From assembly GCA_017446155.1 (NCBI GenBank), contig JAFSRI010000010.1:1-64000 (forward strand): a stretch of DNA of 64,000 nucleotides, given 5' to 3'. The notes beneath the pieces are model-generated. The model was not told where the DNA came from. It saw only the letters and a list, made by a program, of their open reading frames with translations, and did not search any database. This document shows, piece after piece, positions 1 to 8,835 of the stretch (position 1 is the stretch's first letter; each line of letters begins with the position of its first letter). The DNA comes from Clostridia bacterium (GTDB lineage: Bacteria > Bacillota > Clostridia > Oscillospirales > CAG-272). The position numbers were made by a program, and so were the translations under genes.

Positions 1-17
1 CCCCCCTGACTGTTTTA

Positions 18-467
18 TTAAATGATAGTTACCCGCATATCGCACGTTCTTATCATCATTCCGTGCATTTCAACGTCATAGCTCATTTTAAGCGTTCCGC
101 TTGTATCAAGCAAAGAGTTTTTCACCTTTTTCCCCGCGGCAATGAGCTCAAAAACGGCAAATCCGACGTCATAGCTGAATCTATATCGCGTCTTTTCCTC
201 GATAACGCACGTCATTTGAACGTCGCCCGTTCTCGTCAGGAAAATGACGTTCGGGCTGTTTTTGTCAAAAGATATGGCCGTGTGCGTCACGGTATCGTCT
301 CCGCTTGACAGCACCTCGTCATATTCTATCACAACCCTGTCGCCGCTCATCGAAAGTTCCGCCGTCGTTGTAATATCGGTAAATTCGCTTTCCTTTTCTC
401 CCGCGTCAAACTCGTCATTGCCCTCGGTATGAGAAACAACACGGAGCTTTATCTGTTTCTTCTTCAT
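18..467 (-). CDS. DUF1934 domain-containing protein
   Basis: 149-residue protein that I place in the DUF1934 (YwiB-like) family, a small beta-barrel protein of unknown function that is common in Bacillota. The sequence shows alternating beta-strand-like segments (MTCVIEEKTRYRFSYDV, TLKMSYDVEMHG) and no membrane segment, so it is probably cytosolic. Its start overlaps the gpmI stop by 4 nt (ATGA), so it is translationally coupled as the second gene of a two-gene minus-strand unit. It has no obvious ribosome-binding site of its own. A link to glycolysis or translation is only suggested by the neighbour. The family call is fairly secure; the function is unknown. Confidence 0.75.
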   Translation of the reverse strand: MKKKQIKLRVVSHTEGNDEFDAGEKESEFTDITTTAELSMSGDRVVIEYDEVLSSGDDTVTHTAISFDKNSPNVIFLTRTGDVQMTCVIEEKTRYRFSYDVGFAVFELIAAGKKVKNSLLDTSGTLKMSYDVEMHGMMIRTCDMRVTII

Positions 468-2119
468 TTTATTTCAATAAGGCTTTCCTTCCACATCGAC
501 GGCGCCTCATATCCGAGGAAATTGACCGTCGTTGCGGCAACGTTTGCAAGTCCAAACGCCGCCTGCGGTTTTACGGTATATTTATCAGACGTGAAATTGT
601 CGTAGATGATGCACGGAACGGGGTTGAGAGTATGGCTCGTCTTTGCTTTCGGCGTGCCGTCCGGATTTGTTTTCGGCATGCCTTTTTTCTTGTCAAACTC
701 ATACATCTCGTCGGCATTGCCGTGGTCAGCCGTAATTATCGCCACGCCTTTTGCCTTGTCTACCGCCGCCAAAATTCTTGCAAGCTGCAAGTCAAGCGCC
801 TCCATCGAGCAGATTGTTGCACAATAGTTTCCGGTATGTCCTACCATATCGCCGTTAGGGAAGTTGACTCTTATATATTCATACTCTCCGGATTCTATCG
901 TTTCTATCAGTTTGTCTGTAATGACGGCACACTGCATCCACGGGCGTTGCTCAAACGGAACGATGTCGGATTTGATCTCAACGTACGTTTCAAGTTTTTC
1001 GTCGAATTTGCCGCTGCGGTTACCGTTCCAGAAATACGTCACGTGACCGTATTTCTGCGTTTCGGAGATTGCATATTGTTTAATACCCGTCGCCGCGAGG
1101 TATTCGCCCATTGTGTTCGTGATGCATGGCGGCGAAACGAGATAGCGGGAAGGAATGTGCAAGTCGCCGTCATATTCGAGCATTCCGGCATAAACGACCT
1201 TCGGAACTCTTACGCGGTCAAACTTATCAAATTCGGCTCCGCCCTCAAACGTCTTTGAAATCTCTATCGCTCTGTCGCCGCGGAAATTATAAAATATCAC
1301 GCTGTCGCCGTCGTTTACCGTACCTACGGGTTTGCCGTTTTCTGCAATAACGAACGCGTCCAAATCCTGATCTATCGCGCCTGTTTCTTTGCGATATGTC
1401 ACGATTGCTTCTTCCGCCGAGGCAAACTGTCTGCCCTCGCCGAGAACGTGCGTGTGCCAGCCGTCCTCAACCATTTTCCAGTTCGCCTCATAGCGATCCA
1501 TCGTTATCTTCATTCTTCCGCCACCCGAAGCTATTTTTGCGTCAAAGCCGTCGGTGTTCTGTTCTTTCAAGAACGCCTCGAAAGGAAGCACGTAATCGAG
1601 CGCCGACGTCTCTCCTACGTCACGACCGTCGAGCAATATATGAACTCTTACAGTCTTTACTCCGTCCTGCTTTGCGTGCTCGATCATGGCTTTCAGATGA
1701 TCTATATGCGAATGCACGTTGCCGTCGGAGAATAGGCCGAGAAAATGAAGCGTCGAGCCGTTGGCTTTAACGTTTTCAACAACTTCTCGCCACGCGCCGC
1801 CCTCGAACATTTTGCCGGATGAAATAGACTCGTTTACGAGCTTTGCGCCCTGAGAAAATACCTGCCCCGATCCCAGCGCGTTATGGCCGACCTCGGAGTT
1901 GCCCATGTCGTCGTCGGATGGAAGCCCTACCGCCGTTCCGTGAGCCTGTAATTTTACCCACGGATATTTTTTCATGAGCATGTCGAGCGTGGGGGTGTAT
2001 GCCTTCGATACCGCGTCGCCGTCTTTGCCGTTGCCAAGACCTACGCCGTCCATTACTACCGTAACAACAGGACCCTTTACCCCTATCGTTTCTTTAAGTG
2101 TTTTTAATTTCTGTACCAT
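464..2119 (-). CDS. gpmI: 2,3-bisphosphoglycerate-independent phosphoglycerate mutase
   Basis: Interconverts 3- and 2-phosphoglycerate in glycolysis with two Mn ions and a phosphoserine intermediate. The N-terminal VVMDGVGLG metal motif and the catalytic-serine region DDMGNSEVGHNALGSG (around residue 70) are both clear, as is the LLDGRDVGETSALDYV substrate region and the C-terminal metal motif ITADHGNADEM. At 551 residues it is about 40 longer than the usual 510-residue enzyme. Part of the excess is a lysine-rich loop (EFDKKKGMPKTNPDGTPKAK) next to the second metal motif. The start is preceded by AGAGGT and a consensus promoter. The same window holds pfkA on the other strand. Confidence 0.96.
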   Translation of the reverse strand: MVQKLKTLKETIGVKGPVVTVVMDGVGLGNGKDGDAVSKAYTPTLDMLMKKYPWVKLQAHGTAVGLPSDDDMGNSEVGHNALGSGQVFSQGAKLVNESISSGKMFEGGAWREVVENVKANGSTLHFLGLFSDGNVHSHIDHLKAMIEHAKQDGVKTVRVHILLDGRDVGETSALDYVLPFEAFLKEQNTDGFDAKIASGGGRMKITMDRYEANWKMVEDGWHTHVLGEGRQFASAEEAIVTYRKETGAIDQDLDAFVIAENGKPVGTVNDGDSVIFYNFRGDRAIEISKTFEGGAEFDKFDRVRVPKVVYAGMLEYDGDLHIPSRYLVSPPCITNTMGEYLAATGIKQYAISETQKYGHVTYFWNGNRSGKFDEKLETYVEIKSDIVPFEQRPWMQCAVITDKLIETIESGEYEYIRVNFPNGDMVGHTGNYCATICSMEALDLQLARILAAVDKAKGVAIITADHGNADEMYEFDKKKGMPKTNPDGTPKAKTSHTLNPVPCIIYDNFTSDKYTVKPQAAFGLANVAATTVNFLGYEAPSMWKESLIEIK

Positions 2120-2153
2120 ATTCGGTTACCTCTTTTCTTTTTTTACAAGTGAT

Positions 2154-2182
2154 ATTATATACAAATAATACCCCATTGTCAA
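2154..2182 (-). promoter_or_regulatory. sigma-A promoter for gpmI-DUF1934
   Basis: On the minus strand TTGACA (2182-2177) and TATAAT (2159-2154) are separated by exactly 17 nt, a perfect vegetative promoter. It lies about 35 nt upstream of the gpmI start. Confidence 0.85.
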
Positions 2183-2535
2183 CCGAATTTCCCCCAAAAA
2201 GACAGCATTTGCCGACGCGTTTTGATCTTCGCGTCCCGCAAACATGCGTTTTTCGTTCGGATGCCGACATTTCCTTTGTTCAATGAGAGATTTGTTTTTT
2301 TGCTTTATCGAAACAAAATCTCCTCGGCGGTTTTCGGCACTCTTAAATTTTACCCGCGCGCTTTTTCGACATACCACAACCCCTTTGACCTTTCCCCGTC
2401 GAATTTTACCGTATGTGTTTTCCGATTTTTTCAATACATCCGTTTACAAATCAGGTCACTTTACCACGCAAACGTTTGTCTTCGGGTTTATCAAAATAAT
2501 ATTGATTTTCCCCGCGTGATTTTAACAAAATATTA
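2183..2535. other. intergenic stretch, no feature seen
   Basis: About 350 bp between the gpmI promoter and the promoter of the next gene. Short open frames exist on both strands, but none has a ribosome-binding site or recognisable protein. I see no hairpin terminator, tRNA or riboswitch motif. Confidence 0.5.
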
Positions 2536-2564
2536 TTGTATTTGAAAAGAAAAGGTGATATTAT
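2536..2564 (+). promoter_or_regulatory. sigma-A-like promoter for the 2597-5152 operon
   Basis: TTGTAT (2536-2541), 17-nt spacer, TATTAT (2559-2564). It lies 32 nt upstream of the start codon, which has a good CGGAGG ribosome-binding site. Confidence 0.65.
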
Positions 2565-2596
2565 AAGGTGTAAATATTTTCATTCGGAGGTTTTTT

Positions 2597-3349
2597 ATGA
2601 AACTCAAAATAATGACTTACAACATAGCCGCCTGCCACGATTTCTCATTCGGCAAAGGAAAGCCGATCATTCACGCGCCCGAAAAAGTTGCCGAAACGAT
2701 CAAAAAGGCAGATCCCGCCGTTTGCGGACTTAACGAGGTTGATTACGGCCTGCCCCGTACCGGCAAGATTAAAATGGCAAAACACCTCGGCGACCTTATC
2801 GGTTACGAAAGCGCGTTTGCTCCCGCTGTAACGTGGGTTCCCGGCACATACGGCAACGGCTTCCTTTCAAAATATCCGATAAAAGAAGTTGAGATATTCC
2901 CCATTCCCGACCCAACAGACAAGAGCGAACCGGTCTATTATGAAACGCGTGTTATTCTTCACGCCGTAGTTGACTTCGACGGACACCCGGCTGACATATA
3001 CGTAACGCATTTCGGTCTTGCGAAAACCGAACGCGAAAGTGCGGTAAAAACGCTCTGCGGAATAATCCCGGAAGCAAAACATCCCGTTATTCTCATGGGC
3101 GACTTCAACCTCCCGCCTGAGGATCACCTGCTCGATCCGATCCGCGAGATACTCGTTGACACATACGATTTCTATACGGGCGACAAGACGACGAGCTGCA
3201 CGTTCCCGTCACGTCCCGAGCTTGACTATCCCGCTTGCAAAATCGATTACATTTTTGTCAGCCGCGATATCAAGACGGAATCGGTCGAAATCGTGGAATC
3301 TCCCGTTTCTGACCACAAACCTTATGTGGCAAATATCATTCTTCCGTAA
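2597..3349 (+). CDS. endonuclease/exonuclease/phosphatase family protein
   Basis: 250-residue member of the EEP (DNase I-like) metal-dependent hydrolase fold. The ordered motifs are visible: N-terminal YNIAACHDF, the metal-binding glutamate in GLNEVD, YGNGFLSKYPI, THFGL, the catalytic GDFNLPPED, IDYIFVS and the terminal histidine in SDHKPY. There is no signal peptide, so it is probably intracellular. The fold covers nucleases, sphingomyelinases and inositol or sugar phosphatases, and the sequence alone does not fix the substrate. It is the first gene of an operon with a DUF6062 gene (3-nt gap) and pfkA. Confidence 0.85.
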   Translation: MKLKIMTYNIAACHDFSFGKGKPIIHAPEKVAETIKKADPAVCGLNEVDYGLPRTGKIKMAKHLGDLIGYESAFAPAVTWVPGTYGNGFLSKYPIKEVEIFPIPDPTDKSEPVYYETRVILHAVVDFDGHPADIYVTHFGLAKTERESAVKTLCGIIPEAKHPVILMGDFNLPPEDHLLDPIREILVDTYDFYTGDKTTSCTFPSRPELDYPACKIDYIFVSRDIKTESVEIVESPVSDHKPYVANIILP

Positions 3350-3352
3350 TTT

Positions 3353-4066
3353 ATGGTAGAAAAAATATATACAATACCTATAAACGAAGCTTATGACCGA
3401 GCTATGACGGAAGACGTCGTCGAATGCCCTTTTTGTCTTATTGACGAGATGCTCGACAAAAACGAAACGGAGCGCGTTATGGGCGCCGCAATGATGGAAC
3501 CGGACGTAAGAATCGAAACAAACAAGCTCGGTTTTTGCCGTACGCATTTTGACAAAATGTTCAAAATGGGCAACCGCTTGGGGTTGGGGTTGATTCTCGA
3601 AAGTCACGTCGCGGAGGTTGAGAAAAACGTTTTCTCATCCGGCACGCTGCTCGATACACAAGGCAAAAAAGAAGAGGAAAAACTTTCCTCCCTTGCCGCC
3701 TCGTGTTACGTTTGCCGCCGAAAAGCCGAGGCAATAAGCAAAATGTTCGGCACGACCGTATTTTTGTGGGAAACCGAAGAGGACTTCCGCCGAAAGCACA
3801 AAGAACAACGTTGTTTTTGTTTAAATCACTACAAAACCCTTCTTTCGTGCGGCAGGGCGAACCTTGACAAAAAGCAGTTCAAATCGTTTTATGACGAAAC
3901 GCGCGACGTAATGAAAAAATACATCTCTTCTCTCGGCGACGACGTCAGTTGGTTCTGCAAAAAGTTCGACTATCGCTACGACAACGAACCGTGGTATAAC
4001 GCAAAAGACAGCATCCCCCGCGCGATAAACTTCCTCAGCGGCGGAATAAACAAACAAGACGAATAA
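3353..4066 (+). CDS. DUF6062 family protein with two CxxC...CxxH modules
   Basis: 237-residue protein that I assign to DUF6062, a clostridial family of unknown function. The sequence contains an internal duplication of cysteine-histidine motifs: C25-x-x-C28 with C62-x-x-H65, and C118-x-x-C121 with C156-x-x-H159. This is what two zinc-binding modules would look like, though metal binding is inferred. There is no signal peptide or membrane segment. It starts 3 nt after the preceding stop, without a strong ribosome-binding site, and is followed 24 nt later by pfkA, so the three genes probably share a transcript. It could be a regulatory or metal-handling partner of sugar phosphate metabolism, but nothing in the sequence proves this. 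Confidence 0.7.
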   Translation: MVEKIYTIPINEAYDRAMTEDVVECPFCLIDEMLDKNETERVMGAAMMEPDVRIETNKLGFCRTHFDKMFKMGNRLGLGLILESHVAEVEKNVFSSGTLLDTQGKKEEEKLSSLAASCYVCRRKAEAISKMFGTTVFLWETEEDFRRKHKEQRCFCLNHYKTLLSCGRANLDKKQFKSFYDETRDVMKKYISSLGDDVSWFCKKFDYRYDNEPWYNAKDSIPRAINFLSGGINKQDE

Positions 4067-4090
4067 TTTTCAGATTGGAGATAATAAATT

Positions 4091-5152
4091 ATGAAACAAT
4101 TCAGAAGAATAGGCATTTTGACATCGGGCGGCGACGCCCCCGGCATGAACGCCGCTTATAGGGCGGCTGCCCGCGCGGCACTTGCAAGAGGAATTGAAGT
4201 TTACGGCATTTACGAAGGATACAAGGGGCTCATTTACGACAACATGACGCTCATCTCAAAGCCGTCGGACGTTTCCAACATTATAACAAAAAGCGGCACC
4301 GTGCTTTACTCCGACAGATGCCTTGAATTCAAAACCGAAGAGGGCATGGCAAAAGCCATTGAAACCTGCAAGAAAAATCACATCGACGGCATCGTTGCCA
4401 TCGGCGGTGACGGCACTTTCAGAGGCGCCACCGACCTTTCCAAGCGCGGTATCCCCACAATCGGCATCCCCGGAACGATCGACAACGACATCACCGCCAC
4501 CGACTACACGATCGGTTTTGATACGGCGATGAACACCGTTATCAGCATGGTAGACCGCCTGCGCGACACGTGCGAATCTCACGCGCGCTGCGACGTGGTT
4601 GAAGTTATGGGACGCTGGGCGGGTCATATTGCCCTCAGAACAGCAATAGCTACCGGCGCTTCCGCCGTAGCAATAGCCGAGATACCGTTCGACGAGGCAA
4701 AAGCCATTGCCGACATGAAAAAAGCAAGAGAAAACGGCAAACGTTCGTTTATCGTGATCGTCTCCGAGGGACTCCCCGGCTATGCGGAACAGCTCGCAAA
4801 GAAGATTCAGGATCAAACCGGAATAGAAACCAAATTCGCTCGTCTCGCTCACGTTCAGCGCGGAGGCTCGCCTTCTCTTCTCGACAGACTCACTGCGTCC
4901 GAAATGGGCGTCGCTGCCGTTGACGAACTCCTTAAAGGCAATTCCGACCTCGTCGTTTGCAAGGTCGATGACAAGATCTGCACGATGGAGATCAAAAAAG
5001 CGCTCACCGTTGACAGAATGTTCAAAAAGAAAATCACCGAAGAAGAACTCGCGGCTCTTTCCGACGAGGATAAGGCTTGGATGACCGCCCGCTGTGACAA
5101 AGTGCTTGCAGGTATGCAGCGCCTTTATGCTATTGCCGAAGAAATAAAATAA
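4091..5152 (+). CDS. pfkA: ATP-dependent 6-phosphofructokinase
   Basis: Phosphorylates fructose 6-phosphate to fructose 1,6-bisphosphate, the committed step of glycolysis. Visible motifs are the N-terminal ILTSGGDAPGMNA nucleotide loop, AIGGDGTFRGA (the glycine in GGDGT is typical of ATP-using rather than pyrophosphate-using enzymes), the catalytic PGTIDNDI, EVMGRWAGHIAL and the effector/substrate region HVQRGGSPS. At 353 residues it is slightly longer than the 320-residue bacterial type because of a C-terminal extension. Ribosome-binding site TTGGAGA. Third gene of its operon and followed by the tandem repeat array and a bidirectional terminator. Confidence 0.96.
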   Translation: MKQFRRIGILTSGGDAPGMNAAYRAAARAALARGIEVYGIYEGYKGLIYDNMTLISKPSDVSNIITKSGTVLYSDRCLEFKTEEGMAKAIETCKKNHIDGIVAIGGDGTFRGATDLSKRGIPTIGIPGTIDNDITATDYTIGFDTAMNTVISMVDRLRDTCESHARCDVVEVMGRWAGHIALRTAIATGASAVAIAEIPFDEAKAIADMKKARENGKRSFIVIVSEGLPGYAEQLAKKIQDQTGIETKFARLAHVQRGGSPSLLDRLTASEMGVAAVDELLKGNSDLVVCKVDDKICTMEIKKALTVDRMFKKKITEEELAALSDEDKAWMTARCDKVLAGMQRLYAIAEEIK

Positions 5153-5500
5153 CTTACCTTTCTTTGAAAAGAAAGGTAAGCCAAAGAAACTTTAATATAT
5201 TGGTTTACTGCTTGGTTTATTCGCGTTGAAAAACATCGGTTCTATATAATCTCACTTTTTCTCTCGCTTTGAATAAAGCAAGCCAAAGAAACTTTAATAT
5301 ATTGGTTTACTGCTTGGTTTATTCGCATTGAAAACATCGGTTCTATATAATCTCACTTTTTCTCTCGCTTTGAATAAAGCAAGCCAAAGAAACTTTAATA
5401 TATTGGTTTACTGCTTGGTTTATTCGCATTGAAAACATCAGTTCTATATAATCTCACTTTTTCTCTCGTTTTGAATAAAGCAAGCCAAAGAAACTTTATA
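5153..5500. repeat. intergenic tandem repeat, about 101 bp x 3.2 copies
   Basis: Three almost identical units begin at 5178, 5280 and 5381 (periods 102, 101, 101), and a fourth partial unit begins at 5482. Each unit opens with AAGCCAAAGAAACTTTA, and each later unit is preceded by the short inverted repeat GCTTT-GAAT-AAAGC. In front of the first unit this hairpin is replaced by a longer one, CTTACCTTTC (5153-5162) pairing with GAAAGGTAAG (5171-5180). The copies differ at only a few positions. No ORF runs through the array. Confidence 0.9.
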
Positions 5501-5533
5501 TTTTAAGTTTTCTTCATTGCATTATTTACAATA

Positions 5534-5566
5534 AAAAACAGGACTTTTTGAGGTCCTGTTTTTATT
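5534..5566. terminator. bidirectional terminator between pfkA and DUF1846
   Basis: AAAAACAGGAC (5534-5544) pairs with GTCCTGTTTTT (5553-5563), with A and T runs on both sides, so it can end transcription from either convergent gene. Confidence 0.85.
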
Positions 5567-5567
5567 T

Positions 5568-7055
5568 TTAATTTGCATGATACAATTTTTTCGTTTGATA
5601 TTGCGGCTCGCAGGTGAGGTTAATGCCGAGTTTTTTGAACACGTTTTCATCAACTCTTGAAAGGATAACCGTCGAATGAGCCTCTGCGTTTTTCAGCTGC
5701 GACAACTGTTCCAGCGCTTTTGCGGCAACCGGGTCGTTTACGGCGCAAATAGAGAGCGCGATAAGTATTTCGTCGGTGTGCAGACGCGGGTTGCTGTTTC
5801 CCATGTGGTTTGTTTTCAACTTTTGAATAGGCTCGATGACGTCAGGTGAAATAAGTAAGACGCTGTCGTCGATTCTCGCAAGCAGTTTCAAGGCGTTGAG
5901 CAATGCCGCCGACGAAGGCCCGAGCAGTGACGATGTTTTGCCCGTCACGATTCTGCCGTCGTTAAGCTCTATCGCAACAGCCGGCGCGCCGGTATCTTCC
6001 GCTTTTTCAAGAGCCGGTTTGACCGAACGGCGGATACTTTCGTCAACTCCGGCCTTGCTCATGATAAGTTCAAGCCTGTAAACTTCTTCTTTTGAGCTCA
6101 TCCCTTGTCTTACAGAGCACATGGTGTTGAAATATCTGCGAACTATCTCCTGTTTTGAAGCCTCCCTCGTCGCCTCGTCGTTTATTATGCAGTTGCCCGC
6201 CATATTGACGCCCATATCCGTGGGACTCTTATAAGGGGAGCTGCCGTAAATTCGTGTAAATATCGCGTTGAGCACCGGGAAAATCTCAATATCTCTGTTA
6301 TAGTTTACGGTCGACACACCGTATGCTTCCAAATGGAACGGGTCTATCATATTCACGTCGTCGAGGTCCGCCGTCGCCGCCTCATACGCGAGGTTTACCG
6401 GATGATTCAGCGGCAGGTTCCATATCGGGAACGTTTCAAATTTTGCATATCCTGATTTTATTCCCATTTTGCTTTCGTGATACAACTGAGAAAGGCATGT
6501 CGCCATTTTTCCGCTTCCGGGGCCGGGCGCCGTCACCACAACAAGTTCGCGCGTCGTTTCAACATACTCGTTCTTTCCGTAACCGTCGTCGGAAACGATC
6601 AGCGACACGTTTGCGGGATAATCGGGAATAATATAATGATGATAAACCTTGATGCCGAGCGCGTCCAAACGTTTGGCAAACGTTATAGCCGCGGGCTGAT
6701 CGTTAAAATGAGAGATGACGACCGACCCAACATAAAGACCTATCTGTCTGAACGCGTCGATAAGACGCAAAACGTCAAGATCATACGTTATTCCGAGGTC
6801 GCCCCTTATTTTGTTCTTTTCAATGTCGTCAGCGGATATAACGATGACAATTTCAGCCTTTTCCTTCAACTGCAACAGCATCTTCACCTTTGAATCAGGC
6901 ATAAATCCGGGTAAAACTCGTGACGCATGGTAGTCGTCAAACAGTTTTCCTCCGAATTCAAGATACAGCTTTCCGCCGAACTGCTTAATTCTGTCAAGAA
7001 TCCTTTTCGATTGCATCTCAATATACTTGTTGTTATCAAAGCCGATAGTTTTCAC
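5568..7055 (-). CDS. DUF1846 domain-containing protein
   Basis: 495-residue member of DUF1846 (UPF0371), a large soluble family of unknown function found in many Bacillota. Recognisable stretches are GFDNNKYIEMQSKRI at the N-terminus, the KLYLEFGGKLFDDYHASRVLPGF segment (residues about 29-51) and the glycine-rich VVTAPGPGSGKMATCLSQLY loop (about residues 176-195), which resembles a nucleotide-binding loop. The length is normal for the family. Translation starts at GTG (7055-7053) after a GGGG-containing ribosome-binding site. A TATAAT-like -10 (7133-7128) lies upstream without a clear -35. It is a single-gene unit convergent with pfkA. Confidence 0.88.
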   Translation of the reverse strand: MKTIGFDNNKYIEMQSKRILDRIKQFGGKLYLEFGGKLFDDYHASRVLPGFMPDSKVKMLLQLKEKAEIVIVISADDIEKNKIRGDLGITYDLDVLRLIDAFRQIGLYVGSVVISHFNDQPAAITFAKRLDALGIKVYHHYIIPDYPANVSLIVSDDGYGKNEYVETTRELVVVTAPGPGSGKMATCLSQLYHESKMGIKSGYAKFETFPIWNLPLNHPVNLAYEAATADLDDVNMIDPFHLEAYGVSTVNYNRDIEIFPVLNAIFTRIYGSSPYKSPTDMGVNMAGNCIINDEATREASKQEIVRRYFNTMCSVRQGMSSKEEVYRLELIMSKAGVDESIRRSVKPALEKAEDTGAPAVAIELNDGRIVTGKTSSLLGPSSAALLNALKLLARIDDSVLLISPDVIEPIQKLKTNHMGNSNPRLHTDEILIALSICAVNDPVAAKALEQLSQLKNAEAHSTVILSRVDENVFKKLGINLTCEPQYQTKKLYHAN

Positions 7056-7311
7056 CTTTTACATCCCCTTCCTACGCCGCGGATAATTTTGCCCTGCGAC
7101 TTACTCGACCAAAACAATACAGATGCAATTATACCACAAATAATCTCCGCTTTCCACACTTTTTTACTTATTTTTTTATTTTTTTCATAATTTTTTATTT
7201 TTCTTTTGCATGACGGAAAAATTTTTCGTATAAAAATAAAGAAACAACGTTTTATTTCGTTTTTATGCCCAAACCTCACCTTATACGAGGACGCAAAAAT
7301 GCACTTTTTCG

Positions 7312-7340
7312 TTGACAAAGCCTCTTTTATGTGATATAAC
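7312..7340 (+). promoter_or_regulatory. sigma-A promoter for the ThrE-type exporter gene
   Basis: TTGACA (7312-7317), 17-nt spacer, TATAAC (7335-7340), followed by TCGGAGG and a GTG start at 7378. Confidence 0.85.
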
Positions 7341-7377
7341 CATTTCGTAAAGACATAACCTATTCGGAGGCTGAAAA

Positions 7378-8655
7378 GTGGCAGAAACATCGTCATATTG
7401 CCGCGAGCTTGTCAACACCTCATTGCTTGCGGGGCAAATAATGATAAGCGCGGGGGCGGAAACGCACCGCGTGGAAGATATGATAACACGAATGCTTAAA
7501 ACGACGGGATACGAACAGGCTGACGCGTTTGTTTTACCGACGGGAATAACCGTCACACTCGCCGACGGCAAGGACGACATCTGCTCGGTGACAAGGCGCG
7601 TTTCGCCCGGAACGAACAATCTTTCGCGCATCTGCTCGGTAAATACCGTGTCGCGTGATTTTTGCTCCGGTAAAATAACGCTCGAACAGGCAAAAGCAAG
7701 ACTTGAAGAGATAAAAACCGAACACATATATGCCGTACCGTTGAAAATTCTCGGAACAATGATAGCGTGCGGAGCATTCACCGTGCTTTTCGGGGGTTCT
7801 CTTCTTGAAGGACTGGCGGCGACGATATGCGGTATATTTGTTGCGCTTATAAACTACGGCGCAAGAAAGATAATAGGAAGAGATTTCATCTGCGACGCAC
7901 TCTGCGCCCTCGTGCTGACTATAATAACTCTGCTTCTCACACACTTTACGGCAAAATGGGGCATTATGACCCTCAGACCCCAATACATAATCGTCGGCAG
8001 TATCATGCCCCTCGTTCCCGGCGTTGCGATAACCAACGCCATACGCGACATTCTTCAAGGCGACTACCTCTCCTCGTGTGCGAGGATAATTGAGGCGTTT
8101 ATGATAGCCGCCTCGGTAGCCATAGGAGTTGGCGCCGGTATTTTCTTCGGCGGTCACGTTTCGCTCCTTACGGAAGAGTTCGGCTTTGCGCTTGAAAATT
8201 CCCGCCGGGGAATTATCGGATATGCGTTTGGCATCGCGTCGGCGGCAATATCCACCATTGGCTTTTCAACTATTTTTGAGGTACCGAAGAAATATATCTT
8301 CACCGTCGCCGTCGTGTCGGGTTTCGGGTGGGTGACGTATCTAACCGCCGTATACGCCGGAATTTCGGTCGATTGGTCGTCATTTTTGGCGGCAAGCGTG
8401 ATCGAGCTTCTCTCATACGCTCTCGCGCGTATACAAAAAGCCCCCATAACGTTATTTCTCATCTGCGGAATACTGCCGCTTGTACCGGGCGCGGGTATCT
8501 ATCGCGCGGCATACTCGGTTATTTTTGCCGATTCGTCGGAAGCTCTCCTCGATACGCTCACAATAGCGGGAGCAATCGCGCTTGCCATCATCGTTATGGA
8601 TACATTCCTCAATATATTAAACAAGCTGTACAAAAAGACGCGCAAAAAAGCATAA
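7378..8655 (+). CDS. threonine/serine exporter family protein (ThrE-type)
   Basis: 425-residue polytopic membrane protein with the two-part ThrE architecture in one chain. The N-terminal DUF1212 part (residues about 10-250) starts with a soluble segment carrying the SAGAETHRVEDMITRML motif; the C-terminal DUF3815 part (about 275-415) follows. About ten hydrophobic segments are visible from residue 120 onward. In many Bacillota these halves are separate genes; here they are fused, as in corynebacterial ThrE. Family members export threonine and serine, but the substrate here is inferred. GTG start with a TCGGAGG site. It is monocistronic, with its own promoter and a terminator at 8708. Confidence 0.88.
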   Translation: MAETSSYCRELVNTSLLAGQIMISAGAETHRVEDMITRMLKTTGYEQADAFVLPTGITVTLADGKDDICSVTRRVSPGTNNLSRICSVNTVSRDFCSGKITLEQAKARLEEIKTEHIYAVPLKILGTMIACGAFTVLFGGSLLEGLAATICGIFVALINYGARKIIGRDFICDALCALVLTIITLLLTHFTAKWGIMTLRPQYIIVGSIMPLVPGVAITNAIRDILQGDYLSSCARIIEAFMIAASVAIGVGAGIFFGGHVSLLTEEFGFALENSRRGIIGYAFGIASAAISTIGFSTIFEVPKKYIFTVAVVSGFGWVTYLTAVYAGISVDWSSFLAASVIELLSYALARIQKAPITLFLICGILPLVPGAGIYRAAYSVIFADSSEALLDTLTIAGAIALAIIVMDTFLNILNKLYKKTRKKA

Positions 8656-8707
8656 CGAATCGACCTTTCGTCACGACTCTTTAAAAATTCCCCTCATGTA
8701 ATTCACA

Positions 8708-8742
8708 CAGCCCCGAATTTTTCTTCGGGGCTGGTTTTTTGT
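8708..8742 (+). terminator. intrinsic terminator after the ThrE-type gene
   Basis: CAGCCCCGAA (8708-8717) pairs with TTCGGGGCTG (8724-8733) and is followed by GTTTTTTGTTT. Confidence 0.9.
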
Positions 8743-8752
8743 TTAAATTCGG

Positions 8753-8781
8753 TTGACAGTTACCAAAATATAATATATAAT
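8753..8781 (+). promoter_or_regulatory. sigma-A promoter for the yicC-rsgA operon
   Basis: TTGACA (8753-8758), 17-nt spacer, TATAAT (8776-8781): a perfect consensus, placed directly after the preceding terminator. It probably drives the long gene series down to rsgA. Confidence 0.88.
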
Positions 8782-8835
8782 TATTATGTATTATTATGAG
8801 AAAGTGTGTTCAAAAACACGGGAAAGGCACAATTT

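Noticed and set aside
2126-2434. 102-codon minus-strand frame upstream of gpmI
   Set aside because: It runs over the gpmI promoter and has no ribosome-binding site or protein-like composition.
5178-5500. CRISPR array (101-bp repeats)
   Set aside because: Whole units including any would-be spacers are repeated almost identically, and there are no cas genes.
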